A DNA stretch of 64,000 nucleotides from Neodiprion pinetum (taxonomy: Eukaryota; Arthropoda; Insecta; Hymenoptera; Diprionidae): assembly GCF_021155775.2 (NCBI RefSeq), contig NC_060236.1:1293001-1357000 (forward strand). The letters run 5' to 3'. The position numbers and the translations under genes were made by a program. Numbering within the stretch: position 1 is the first letter of the stretch; each line of letters opens with the position of its first letter. This document shows positions 41,770-54,790 of this stretch, in pieces. Under the pieces are notes generated by a model that worked only from the letters and a program-made list of their open reading frames with translations, made no database searches and was not told where the DNA came from.

Positions 41770-42185
41770 GTTCACAGATCAGGTCACAAAACGATTTCGA
41801 ACGGTTTTAAATTGACTTCAAACGGAACCCAAAACAGTTCCAAACGATTTCAAAGTAATTCCAAGAAGTTGCAAACGTTTTCTAGATGACGTCCACCGGC
41901 TTTTAAATAATTTTAAACGGTTTGAAACCGGTATTAAGGTGTTTCGAAAGGATTTGTAACTGATTTCAAGCGATTAAAAGCGGTTTCAAATTAATTTCAA
42001 ACGATTTCTAACCGACATTCGCCAGTTGGCGATGAATGATTCTAAACGGTTTTAAACTTGCTACAAGGTGTTTCAAATGATTTTTTATTGGTTTTAAGCG
42101 GTTTCAAAATGATTCCGAACCATTTGAAGCGGATTTCAAAAAGTTTTTAACGATTTCAAAGTGCCGCTAACAATAAAGCGATTTT
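41770..42185 (+). repeat. Degenerate short-period repeat, TTTCAAACGATT-like
   Basis: For roughly 400 bases the words TTTCAAACGATTTC, TTTTAAACGGTTT, TTTCAAAGTAATTCC and ATTTCAAGCGATT follow one another at a spacing of about 10-14 bases, with frequent substitutions and an irregular period. It reads like an old short-unit tandem array. The pattern begins and stops abruptly against unpatterned sequence. Confidence 0.6.
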
Positions 42186-42407
42186 AATCTAAGGTGGCTT
42201 GCGATTTTACCGAGTAAATACTCCCTCGCTTGCGATGTACACGTTCAAATGGGTCACTTGGAAAATCGATTTTTTTTATGGATTTACCAAAATGATCGTG
42301 CAAGTAAGATACAATCCATACGTATCGTCGAACGACGTATCTTATTCGATAGCGTATCGCAAATGGACGGCTTTACGAAAGTGCATCAAAGTACCAAAAG
42401 CAATATC

Positions 42408-42440
<33 letters not shown>

Positions 42441-42699
42441 ACACTCTCTCTTTCTCTCAAGGTTGCACGTGCAACCAGAGTCGACAAAGTCGTTATTTCC
42501 TTTTGCGCGGGTGTGCAGCTGGCTTTGAAATGAATATTAGCGAATGAATTCCGCGTTCCTTCCGCACCACGCTGCTGCGGATGTTCGAATCGGTAAAACA
42601 TCTCAACCGTCACAAGGGTCGCCTTCCTTTTGAAGTCCCTGACTAATTGCAATCAGGAGAGAAGGCAAGGAAGGAAGCCTTCCTCACCATCGTTTCAAG

Positions 42700-43160
42700 C
42701 CATCTCCTCATCTGGACAAGGAAGAAAGCTCACCTCGGATCCTCGAGACGCGACACACGGGGTGGTTCCGAAGGTGTTCTCGCCACCCTCCCATCCGCAT
42801 TGTCCGCGCGTCGATATACTCGAGGACACTCGGCCCGAGGGGCGCAAGCTCTGCACACTATCCTCCCCCTGACCGAGTGTAAACATTTGGCCCGGAGCCG
42901 AAACGGCGCGACGGCTTACACCGGAAATCGTTCCGCGAAGGGTGAGGGGGAGGGGGAGACCTTGACCCCTTTCCTCTGGCTCGCCTTACCACCCCCCGCC
43001 CCTTGCATCCATCCAGCTTTTCGACGCCGCTTCGCATCGATTTCGGATTCGCTCCCACCTCGCTCCTTCCAACCCCCATGCCCGCAAGCTCTCCTCATCT
43101 CTTCTCGCCCCACAGCTCGCAGCCCCTCGGGAACCCAAAACTCGCGTTCAAGGTACCCAC
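42700..43160. promoter_or_regulatory. CpG-rich promoter-like block with an open 264-codon frame
   Basis: A GC-rich stretch within AT-rich intron. All three plus frames are open for long distances, the longest 264 codons at 42647-43441, but its translation changes to poly-Phe at a T run and shows no domain. Low stop frequency in GC-rich DNA explains it. At 43152 the sequence TTCAAG|GTACCC could be a donor. The ATG frame at 43078 (MPASSPHLFSPHSS...) would reach it in phase 0 and so does not fit the exon at 60755. It may be another promoter with an untranslated exon. Confidence 0.3.
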
Positions 43161-46249
<3,089 letters not shown>

Positions 46250-46678
46250 CAGGGTGGCCACACACCTGGAAATATCAGGAAATTTAAAAGGGGTGATGGA
46301 AAAAACTGAAATTATCAGTTTTCTATCACGGGAATTAGAAATGATTTTTTGAACTGACTTTTTTGTACGTTATATTTCTTTTCCATTCGAATTGAATTTG
46401 AATCGAATATGGAGTTGATAAACTAATGGATTTAGGTCTTAGGCCCTGGAAAATCTGGAAATGTCAAAAGCCTTATTTGTCTAAAAAAAGTAGAGTAAAC
46501 CTCAAAAACTGATTTTGCGTTGCAATTAGCAAAAAAGGATCGACGATAGCGCAAAATGTTTAGGCGTACCTCGTTTTTCGTAATTCCAACGATATTCAAA
46601 CAGTTTTTTCAACGATACCTGTTTTACTGAATTTGTCCAAGTTACTTTAACAAATGAAATTCTTCTCAGTGCACCCTG
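46250..46678 (+). repeat. CAGGGTGGCCAC dispersed element, copy 2, with short terminal repeats
   Basis: It starts CAGGGTGGCCACACACCTGG and ends AGTGCACCCTG, so the first and last seven bases (CAGGGTG/CACCCTG) are complementary. The interior matches copy 1 at 24586 in order: CTGGAAAT words, then an ATTCGAATTGAATTT core, then CTGGAAAATCTGGAAATGTC. Flanks (AACGTTAT and ATTAATGT) do not form an obvious duplication. It is about 430 bp long, with no coding capacity. The class is unassigned, and hAT-like is a guess from the CAGGGTG end. Confidence 0.6.
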
Positions 46679-46969
46679 ATTAATGTGTAAACAACAAATC
46701 ACCAATAGGCAGCCTCATATTTCTAACAAATTTACTGGAAAAAGTAAAAAATCCTATTTTCAGACTGGAATACCTGCAAAAGGTCCAGAGAATTTTCAGA
46801 CTCCTTAAACATCACGAAGCTCGTTTAATTTTCACAGCGGTCTGAAAATTGTTGAACAAGGTTACAGGTACGCGGTGTTGTCAAAAATTCACGGTCGAAT
46901 ATCGGCAAGCTGCAGAGAGAGGTTTCCGGTGTCGGAGAAAAGTGGTTTGTCAAGGCGTCAAAGTGGTCA

Positions 46970-47480
46970 CAAGATCCTGAGGGGGGGAGGATGAAAATCG
47001 GCGAAGCGATCGTCGTCGGGAGGGTGGCGCGATTTCCTCGGCAAACTCTCGGATATCTCGAGCGTGACCCTGGCACTTGATCCTCCGACGCTCGGCGCCC
47101 TTCGCGTTGGGTATCCTGGTCCTCTGACCGTGAACGTTGGCGCCGCGCCGATGTGGCGAGAATAGGATGAGGAGAGGTAGGAGGAGGGAGGAGGGAATAT
47201 TTCCCCGGTAACGATCGCCCACCGGGTTTTACCCCCCATTCTCCGGTGCCTCGCCCGGGGTGCCGTCGAAACAAACCCCCGCCCATGCCAGCCGAACGCC
47301 CACGCGTCTTCGCCCGCGTATCCCGATCCAGTTTCGGGTTCCCGCTCGCGCGCCCTCGGGAACACCGCGAAGGACTAGGCGCCTGCGCATCCCTTGGTCC
47401 AAGGTGATTTCCAGCCTTCGGGATTCGTTCAACCATCCTCCCCGGACTCTGGACCAGCAGTCGTCGTCAGTCTTAAACCG
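46970..47480. promoter_or_regulatory. CpG-rich promoter-like block upstream of exon B
   Basis: Strongly GC- and CpG-rich, with a GCGCCTGCGCAT word (partial NRF1-like) at about 47378 and a possible plus-strand donor GTCCAAG|GTGATT after 47402. The 203-codon minus-strand ORF (46825-47436) is rich in Arg, Gly, Pro and Ser, overlaps long plus-strand frames, and has no recognised domain. I treat it as a by-product of composition. It lies 0.9 kb upstream of exon B, so it could be that exon's promoter. Confidence 0.35.
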
Positions 47481-48340
47481 CGACGCGATCGAGGTGCTGC
47501 GGCTGTTGCCTCGATCTCGTTTGCGGGGATCGAATAATAACGTGTTTGTTTCCTTGTCGGGATATATATATTCTCGATCCTTTCGCTATTTTTACATGAT
47601 CGTACCATCGCAGTAACGTCCTTGTCCTCGGAGAACGGATCGTACTGCTGTACCTAATCCTCATCCTCGAGGACGGTGCAACTGGTGATCGAGGTTAAGC
47701 GCTTTTCGTTATCCGTCCAGAGAATTCATCAAAATTCTTACGCGTATAGATCTCTCGGTGTAGTCGTGGTTTGACGTGTTTTCTTTGGCACTTGGTACAT
47801 ACTTGGACGCTTTGATATCTTCTTGACCTCGGTGACGTGGTCACGTAGTGTGGAGTAATATGGGTATATTGGAACACTAGGTCAATCAAGCACCTACGTC
47901 AGTTCGGTATGTGAGAAACGACGTACTTCGTTGACCTACGGTTCCCAGTACCGGTTACTCCGTTGTGTCGTATTATACCCACGCAAACGAGCTGTGTCGA
48001 TGAAATATGACGTACTCATTGATAGGAACCGATGCTGCGGAACTGAGTGTCGTTGAGGGAAGAATTAACGTTGTACGATAGAAGATTGGAGGAAATTGGT
48101 TGGATGATAAGAGAATGAAAGAGAAGAAATAAATACTACCGTTGCAAGTGTAGCGTAGCGTCTGTTCTTGCACCCTCGATTCGCTGTGATAAATTTCATT
48201 GTAGAACGACAACTTTCGCCAACGCCTCTGTCCAAAGCAATCGGTGGTTCTTCGATCGGGTTAGAGAGATCGTTGCGGTTGTCGAACTTTGATTCGTTCG
48301 GTTGGAAAAGTAGCGAGGAAAAATAGAAACAAGTCGAAAT

Positions 48341-48557
48341 ATGAGCGGCGTGGGATTTTTGGCCGCTGTGAAAACATTCGCGCCTGGTGGCTGCCGGCGA
48401 AGACGATGCGAAAAGCAGCAGAATCAGCGATTGGAGCTTCCGGGTTACGGTTTGCAGTGCGGAATGCAACCGGATGTCGTTCCCTGCTGGGACGCGGCAC
48501 CGCCGATAACACCACCGGCGGCTTTTCTTCCGCCCGGATACAAGAAGGGCTTCCCAG
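48341..48557 (+). CDS. Alternative first coding exon B, Cys/Pro-rich N terminus (partial gene)
   Basis: The frame runs 72 codons from an ATG with A at -3 to the donor CCCAG|GTGAGA after 48557, leaving one base, so it ends in phase 1. Joined to 60755 it restores a Glu codon and stays open. The peptide begins MSGVGFLAAVKTFAPGG, has a basic cluster CRRRRCEKQ at residues 18-26, then LPGYGLQCGMQPD, and a Pro-rich end (PPITPPAAFLPPGYKKGFP). I see no signal peptide or membrane helix and recognise no family. A GC-rich third codon position and the exact donor fit support coding. A competing frame (ATG at 48289) is also open but ends at GGTGAG in a different phase. Read-through into the intron stops four codons later. 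Confidence 0.5.
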
Positions 48558-51500
48558 GTGAGAGAGAATGAGAAGAGAGGCAGGGAAATTCTCGCCCCCT
48601 TGTATGTCGGTTCATCCTTTCGATTCTCTCAGGCCGAATGAACAGCAAGCATGCCGCTTCGTTGCAGTCTAATTCATCGTCTTCGTCATCATCGAGTTCG
48701 ATGCCTGCTGCCTGTTGCCAGTACCTACTTACACAATCATCGTCATCATCGTCATCATCGTCATCGTCATCGTCATCGTCATCTCACTGCTGGCTGGCCT
48801 TAGCACGCATTAACGAGATTGAAGTTGGTAAACGTTACTTTCGCAACGTTGGTATTTAAATCTGAAATTCAGCTCATAGTTTGAAAAACGAGATCTTTGA
48901 AAGTCGTTCCAATGTTGAAACGACGATTCATTTCACGATCATTCGTTACCGTTAACCTTACTAACTTCAACGCGGTGCACAATTCTCATCGTATGTTTGC
49001 CGGAGTAGCTTTTTCACCCTCAATTATCAACCAAACCACCCATCCATCCAACCGCAGGGTTTAACCGATTATAATTGAGGCGACCGCCGGCGTATAACGG
49101 GTATTATTAATCAACCCCGGTTGTTCCTTGGTGGCGGTTTTCCCACCTTCGAAACACGGAGTTCACCCGGTGCTGTTGACCTCGGTGATGTCGCGCCGTC
49201 GCCGCCCGCAACCAAGTTCAAGTTCGCGTCGTTATACGTTATACCTGCTACACGCAATCGAGCTTGCAAGCCGCAAGCTTCACCTACGGACGGGAATAGA
49301 ATGATTTTCGCTCTCAAGTCCGCGTCGATAAACTCCCGTAATATTTATTTGACCGCAGATATTTTTACGCGGTTTTTTTTTTTTTTTTTATTCTTTTAAT
49401 TTCACATCGCTACACGATCCTTAATCGACGAGGAGGAAATTTGTCATAGCAGGTTGATATTTTACGTAACTTTAATATCTTTGTCTAATCTAATTGTGGC
49501 AAATCGCCACGTGGTTGTATGTATATGTGTATATTATTTTTTCTTTCTTCTTTTTTTTTTTTTTTTTTTTTTTTTTACCTTCCTTTACTCAAAATCCATC
49601 GTGTAACGTGTCCACATTATTCAAACGTCTGTAATGAATTTTTCACGGTTACTACTTTACGCCCGATATCCTCGGCGTCGTTTTTCTTCTTCGCGATTCG
49701 ATTTCTGTCATCTCGAAATAGGTTTTACACGCCTCGCCAATAATCGTTGAAGAATATATTCTCGAATTTTTTTGAGAACCTTGAAAAATAAGGGGTGAGA
49801 TACACGCGACTACCGTAAATTGGCTACAGTTTTATTAATCCCTTGCAAGAAAAAAAAAAAAAAAATAGTCAGAATAATTTACCGGCACTCCAACCTAGGA
49901 CCTCATTACGTGAATTAATAATAACACGTTTCTAAATATCCGAAACATTTCCAACTGCAACTTGGCTGCAGAACGCTAACTGTACTGTATATATATATAT
50001 TATTACGTAACGTTGCGGTATTTTCACATTGCCAAAAATTCTAGGTAATGCATTCGTGTCGCTTATTTACACTTAAATAAAAAGATTGCTTCAAAATTTT
50101 GCTTACTCTGTAATATCTGTAATATTGAGGGCGCGGGGGGGTTAAGATTGTAAAAAACTTGATTCGTTATTTTTCATCTCTCTGTATAGGTATACGCATT
50201 ATCGCGCGATCATCGTGTGAAAAACGGCCATCTATTGACGATGTATCGACCATTCTTGATCATCGGGAAAATGGTTCGACAGGCTTGCGTCGTATACGGA
50301 TACGATCGTAGAGAGAAAATAGATACAATAACTGAGATGTTGCGTTGATTCAGCTGTATTCAATCCCCGTTTAGCCTTGGCAGAACTGATTTTCACCTCA
50401 CAGCCGTCGCGAAACGGCGACAAGTTTTTGCACGGTTATTCGGTGAAATCGCGAATTCGACCGAACGTCTCCGCGATACGAAGCAACCGTCATTCTTGTC
50501 TCAACTTCCTTCGATACTCGAACGCTTTTGCTTCCCCAGACATAACTCGAGATGTAAGGAAGTTAACTATAGTCAATTTTCGTTTATTTTTTCTTCCCCC
50601 CTTGTATTGTTAGAAAAAAACTGAAAAGAAAGAAAGAATGAAAGAAAGAAAAATCACTTCACCTTTCATTTTCTTACTTTCTTCTTTCCGTGTCTTTATT
50701 TTCCTCGACGGTAGTAAATCCTACGTCTTTTTTTTTTTTTTCTTTTTGCTTTACCCCAATTCCCCGGCGACGGACCGTTGCAGACGCATAAATTTATCCG
50801 CGTGGACAACTCGAGTTATACATATTGTGTGTGTGTATATATGTATGTATAGTTCAAAAGTATAAAGTACAAGTTTAATGTACGTATAAAAAGATAGAAA
50901 AAAAAAAAAGATTCCCAACTTTTCCAAGATTTGATGATCCGTATCGCAATATAATACGCAATATATATATATATATATATATCTGCGTGGTTGCGACGAA
51001 CTGGCACAGAGATTTAGGGGATAATAAAAGTGTGCTGATCGAGATGTGTGCGCGAAGTATCCAACAAGTCAATTTTGCGTTGTGTTTCGTCGTGCGAGAG
51101 GCGCCAGAAAATAAGGATGAGGATGTCGCGAAAACGGCCGGATGTTCACCCGCCGATTTATAATCCTTAATACCAAAGTCATCGGGCGTGTAGGAATTCG
51201 GGGGGTGAGAAAAAAAATAATTCTGGTATTCGCGCGAGTCGAAAGATTAATAACTTTCGCGTTGTATATTTTGTGTAAAAAGTATGTATGCGTTACACAC
51301 ACAAACAGCGTGCATGCATGCGGCCGGTGAAAATTTATATAAACACGAAAACCTCGGTGGAAGAAATTTTCATTGATGAATCACGACGATCTTGTGGCGC
51401 CAGCCACTAACTTGTATACACACGTATATGTTGTAAATGTGCCCTCTTTGGATTATTTGTATTGTAAGCAGCGTGTGTGTGAAAAGAAAATACGTAGAGA

Positions 51501-53219
51501 GAAAATTTTTTATTTTTCCGCTTCTTGGTACAATTTCGATACTGTTAAATTACACGACGATTCCACTTATTTTTCGCGGAGCAGTCTCGATGTAATTTAT
51601 ATATCGACATTCGTTTCGTCTCGTCGTTTGTAATTTACGCGCAACTTTTTCATTTCCTAGAAATTTGTTTTTTTTTTTTTTATTTTATACCGTACCACAC
51701 TTCGTCATTTGTTTCCTTCATTATATTATTTCTTGACAAAAAAATACGATCGTTAAATAAATTAGGCGTTTCTCGGTTGTGAGTCGAAATATACTCGGTA
51801 TGCTTGACGGTCGTTTTTTTTTTTTTTTTCTTTTTTTTCTTACTTTCCTTTTTTAAATCTTTTTATTAAATTTCCCCCCTTCCATTTTTGCATCCCGCTT
51901 TCACCTAACGAACCTTTGTGACCGCAGCTCTCTCGTCGAATTTCGTACACGAGGTGAAAACATATTTTACATGTAATTTTATACCATGACAACGGATGTG
52001 TTGCTGTACGTACGTGTAAACGATCGTTAAATCGAATCAGCATGCATTGGAGTGAAATTTTAATAGTACGAGGATTATTTTGACGCCCAATTTTTATTCC
52101 AAATAATAATAGTAAATAATTATATATTCTTCACCCTTTAACGCGAATATAAATCGTTGCTGTACGAACAAAGATAGTTACATCAAAATATACAGATCAA
52201 TTATAATTGTGCGAAACGCCATTTTTTTTTTTTTTTTCATGCACTTTCGAGTCTTGGCACACGTCGAAAAACGTCGAAAAGCGCTTGAATCAATTATATC
52301 CGCCTACGTATAAAAAGTTACGGAAATCATTTACTCGTGAAATCGTGTCGCTAATCCATTGTTACATTTCGAAACTTTGAGATCGTTATTAAAGGTCTCT
52401 TTTGGCGACCCTCGGTTAGGTCACAAAGCGAAAATCCCTGCTTCGTTCCGCTTCCGACAATCGTTTCTTCTTTTCTCCTTTCCATTTCAGCCCTTTCACG
52501 TACTTTTCCCTCCGATTCTTTATATCCGCCTATACACACACACACATATATATATGTATATGTACGTGGATGTATGTGTGAAGAAGGTATGCCAAATATT
52601 CTTTGCCCGCGGGCTGGTGAAAAACCTGAGCTTCCGGAATTGGGTCAGGGTCGTTTTTATTACGCCTTGAGCGGATCGTTTTTCCTGTTTATTTTCCCTT
52701 CTTCTCTCGCCGTTCGTCTTTTTGCGCTTCTCTATACTCGTATATCGGGGAATGTTTGATTATCCGTATTTCCGAAGCGCGTTTGTCAATGCGAAGCTTT
52801 GCGGACGACTTGTAAAGGGGTATGTAAAAAAAGGAAAGTATGTAAAAATGATTTTCAAAGAACACGTGCTGCCGATCGGATTTCAAACGCAATTTGTCGG
52901 TGTATCGTGTTTACGGAAAATTCGGAATTCGCGATTGAAGACAAAACACGTTCGATCGTACAACCTGTCATTTTTAAATATATTCCCTTACAACCGAATC
53001 GACCGTAGTGTCGAAATACTGTAATAAAAGTGTGCCCAATGAAAGGGTTGAATTTCACTATCTCGGGTGCGATGTGAAAGCTATTTTTCACACGCGTGTT
53101 TTGGCTCCCGAACGATCCTTTATACTTGGGAATACACGTGTCATATTTTCAATTTGTAAACAGAGGCGTGGATGGATTTATTATACATATTCCGATGGGA
53201 AATCGGACCCTTAATTGGT
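48558..53219. other. No supported gene; intronic DNA
   Basis: Contains the ATC/GTC trinucleotide run, long poly-T runs (49372-49390, 49548-49576, 51814-51829) and TA arrays (about 50960-50983). No exon was supported. Confidence 0.5.
48737..48783 (+). repeat. Trinucleotide array (TCA/TCG)n
   Basis: About 15 triplets alternating TCA and TCG. Read in one frame it would encode poly-Ser (an ORF at 48638-48859 does this), but no splice or start evidence supports translation. Confidence 0.8.
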
Positions 53220-53790
53220 ATTATAGGAGTGAGGTATGAAATTCTGAATTTGAAAAGTTCTGAAAGCTCCGAATCTGAAATTATTTCGTAGAACTTGGTG
53301 TAAACTTGAAGTAAAGTTTCGAAAGCGCGAAACCGAGGAGATTTAAAAATTTCAAACATCGAAATTTCGAGTGATCGAAGATTTTCAGTTCTGTGAATTT
53401 CTGGCTTCGTGAAATTTGATCCACCACTTTGATCTTTCTTTGCTTTGGAATTTCGACATTCTTACGTTCGGGATTCCGGTAATTTTCACGATCGGTTTTT
53501 CTCATTTTCTTTGACTTATTCGTCGAGCGAAATACGCCGTGCGAGTATATTTTATTTTTCGGAATTTCGCTCCATCGAAACTTTACTTTTTGGAACTTTT
53601 CTCTGTCCCAACCTGAATTCTCGGAATCTTTCATTTCTGAACATCGAGTCGTCAAGTTTCCGACCGTTCGAAACTTGGTTGTTTCTTCAATGTTTGACTT
53701 TTTTCACCTCAAGTTTCGCCAGCAAATAATTCGGAATCAGGCGCTTGCGGATCTCTTCAAATTCGGAACTTCAACTTGCACGTACCTACA
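53220..53790. repeat. Degenerate short-period repeat, GAAATTTCGAA-like
   Basis: Words such as GAAATTCTGAATTTGAAAAG, GAAATTTCGAGTGATCGAAG, GGAATTTCGACATTC and CGGAATTTCGCTCC recur at roughly 12-20 base spacing on both strands for over 500 bases. The flavour is similar to the tract at 41770 and the array at 57849. Period and consensus are loose. Confidence 0.4.
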
Positions 53791-54223
53791 CCAATAAATC
53801 GAAGAAAGGACAAGTATTTATATCTGCCCGTGGAATATTCTTCAATTTTCTCTTCTCCAGCTCCTCCGTATCAACTTTTTTCCACATAGTAATTCTTCTC
53901 CGTCGCTCACTTGTTACATACACACCTGTGCACGTGATACATTATATACGTGACATAATCCAAGATGACTGAGCGTTATAATTGAACGTATATCGAATCT
54001 CGATGCTGGTCCCCGACGTCTCCGAGCCGCAACTTTATCTCTATTCTTCTCTAATCCATAGCTTCGCAATAACCGAGCGTTATCCTCGGTTTATTTCAAT
54101 CCTCGATAGCGTTTACCAGACGACGAGACGTCGGACGATGTTCATCCTTGGATAAAATTGGGCAAATCGAATCGTCGACTCGCAAGCCCTTTGCGAATTT
54201 AAGATAAATCTTTATATACTCTG

Positions 54224-54226
<3 letters not shown>

Positions 54227-54320
<94 letters not shown>
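54227..54320. repeat. (TG)47 microsatellite
   Basis: Ninety-four bases of uninterrupted TG, directly abutting the foldback element. Microsatellites at the edge of small elements often arise from the element's own end or from insertion into a repeat. Confidence 0.96.
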
Positions 54321-54322
<2 letters not shown>

Positions 54323-54790
54323 GGGGATTCCATGTCAAATTTACCCCTTTTTCCCTTACCATTTTTATACGCTTCCACCATATAAAAAAGGCACTCCTGA
54401 ATTTTTTCAAATTTTTTTTCAAACGAAATACTCGATTCTTGAGACTTTTTGAAGATTTTTTTGTAACGTTGCGAGATGGCGTTTCGTTTGTTGAAAATGT
54501 TTAAAGTGCTTAAAAAAAACAAATAGAACAAAAAAATCGGCCCATCATCGGCCAGGTGTCGGTATGATCGGAATGAGAAACTAGATTTTTCAGAATTTTT
54601 TCAGATTTTTAAAAAAGACCGTTTTCGAAATGGGTTTGAATAATATTCTAAAAAAAAAAAAGGTTAGCGAAAAAAATTTGATAAAATTCAGGAGTGCCTT
54701 TTTTAGATGGTAGAGTCGTATGAAAAATCGGGGAACGAATCGAAAGTGGTTAGGGAAAAAAGGGGTAAATTTGACACGGAATTCCCTGTA
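54321..54790. repeat. Foldback (inverted-repeat) element beside the TG array
   Basis: The left arm starts GGGGGGATTCCATGTCAAAT and reads on through TTTACCCCTTTTTCCC and AAAAAAGGCACTCCTGAATT. The right arm is its reverse complement, with substitutions and small indels, ending TTGACACGGAATTCCCTGTA. The outer arms extend about 110-130 bases each, around a centre of about 200 bases. There is no coding capacity. The TG array hides any target-site duplication. A non-autonomous foldback element or hairpin MITE is the likely class. Confidence 0.7.

Larger units (their letters stand above)
40162..42699. other. No supported gene; repeats
   Basis: Apart from the local direct repeat (41391-41636) and the degenerate tract (41770-42185), this holds a possible microexon signal (CTCAACAG|CGTCACG|GTGAGA at 40215-40235) that I do not trust, and a CT array at 42409-42440. 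Confidence 0.45.

Noticed and set aside
46825..47436. 203-codon minus-strand ORF as a gene
   Set aside because: Composition-driven Arg/Gly/Pro/Ser sequence with long overlapping frames on both strands. No splice signals or family.
48638..48859. Poly-Ser ORF
   Set aside because: Produced by the TCA/TCG trinucleotide array. No splice or start support.
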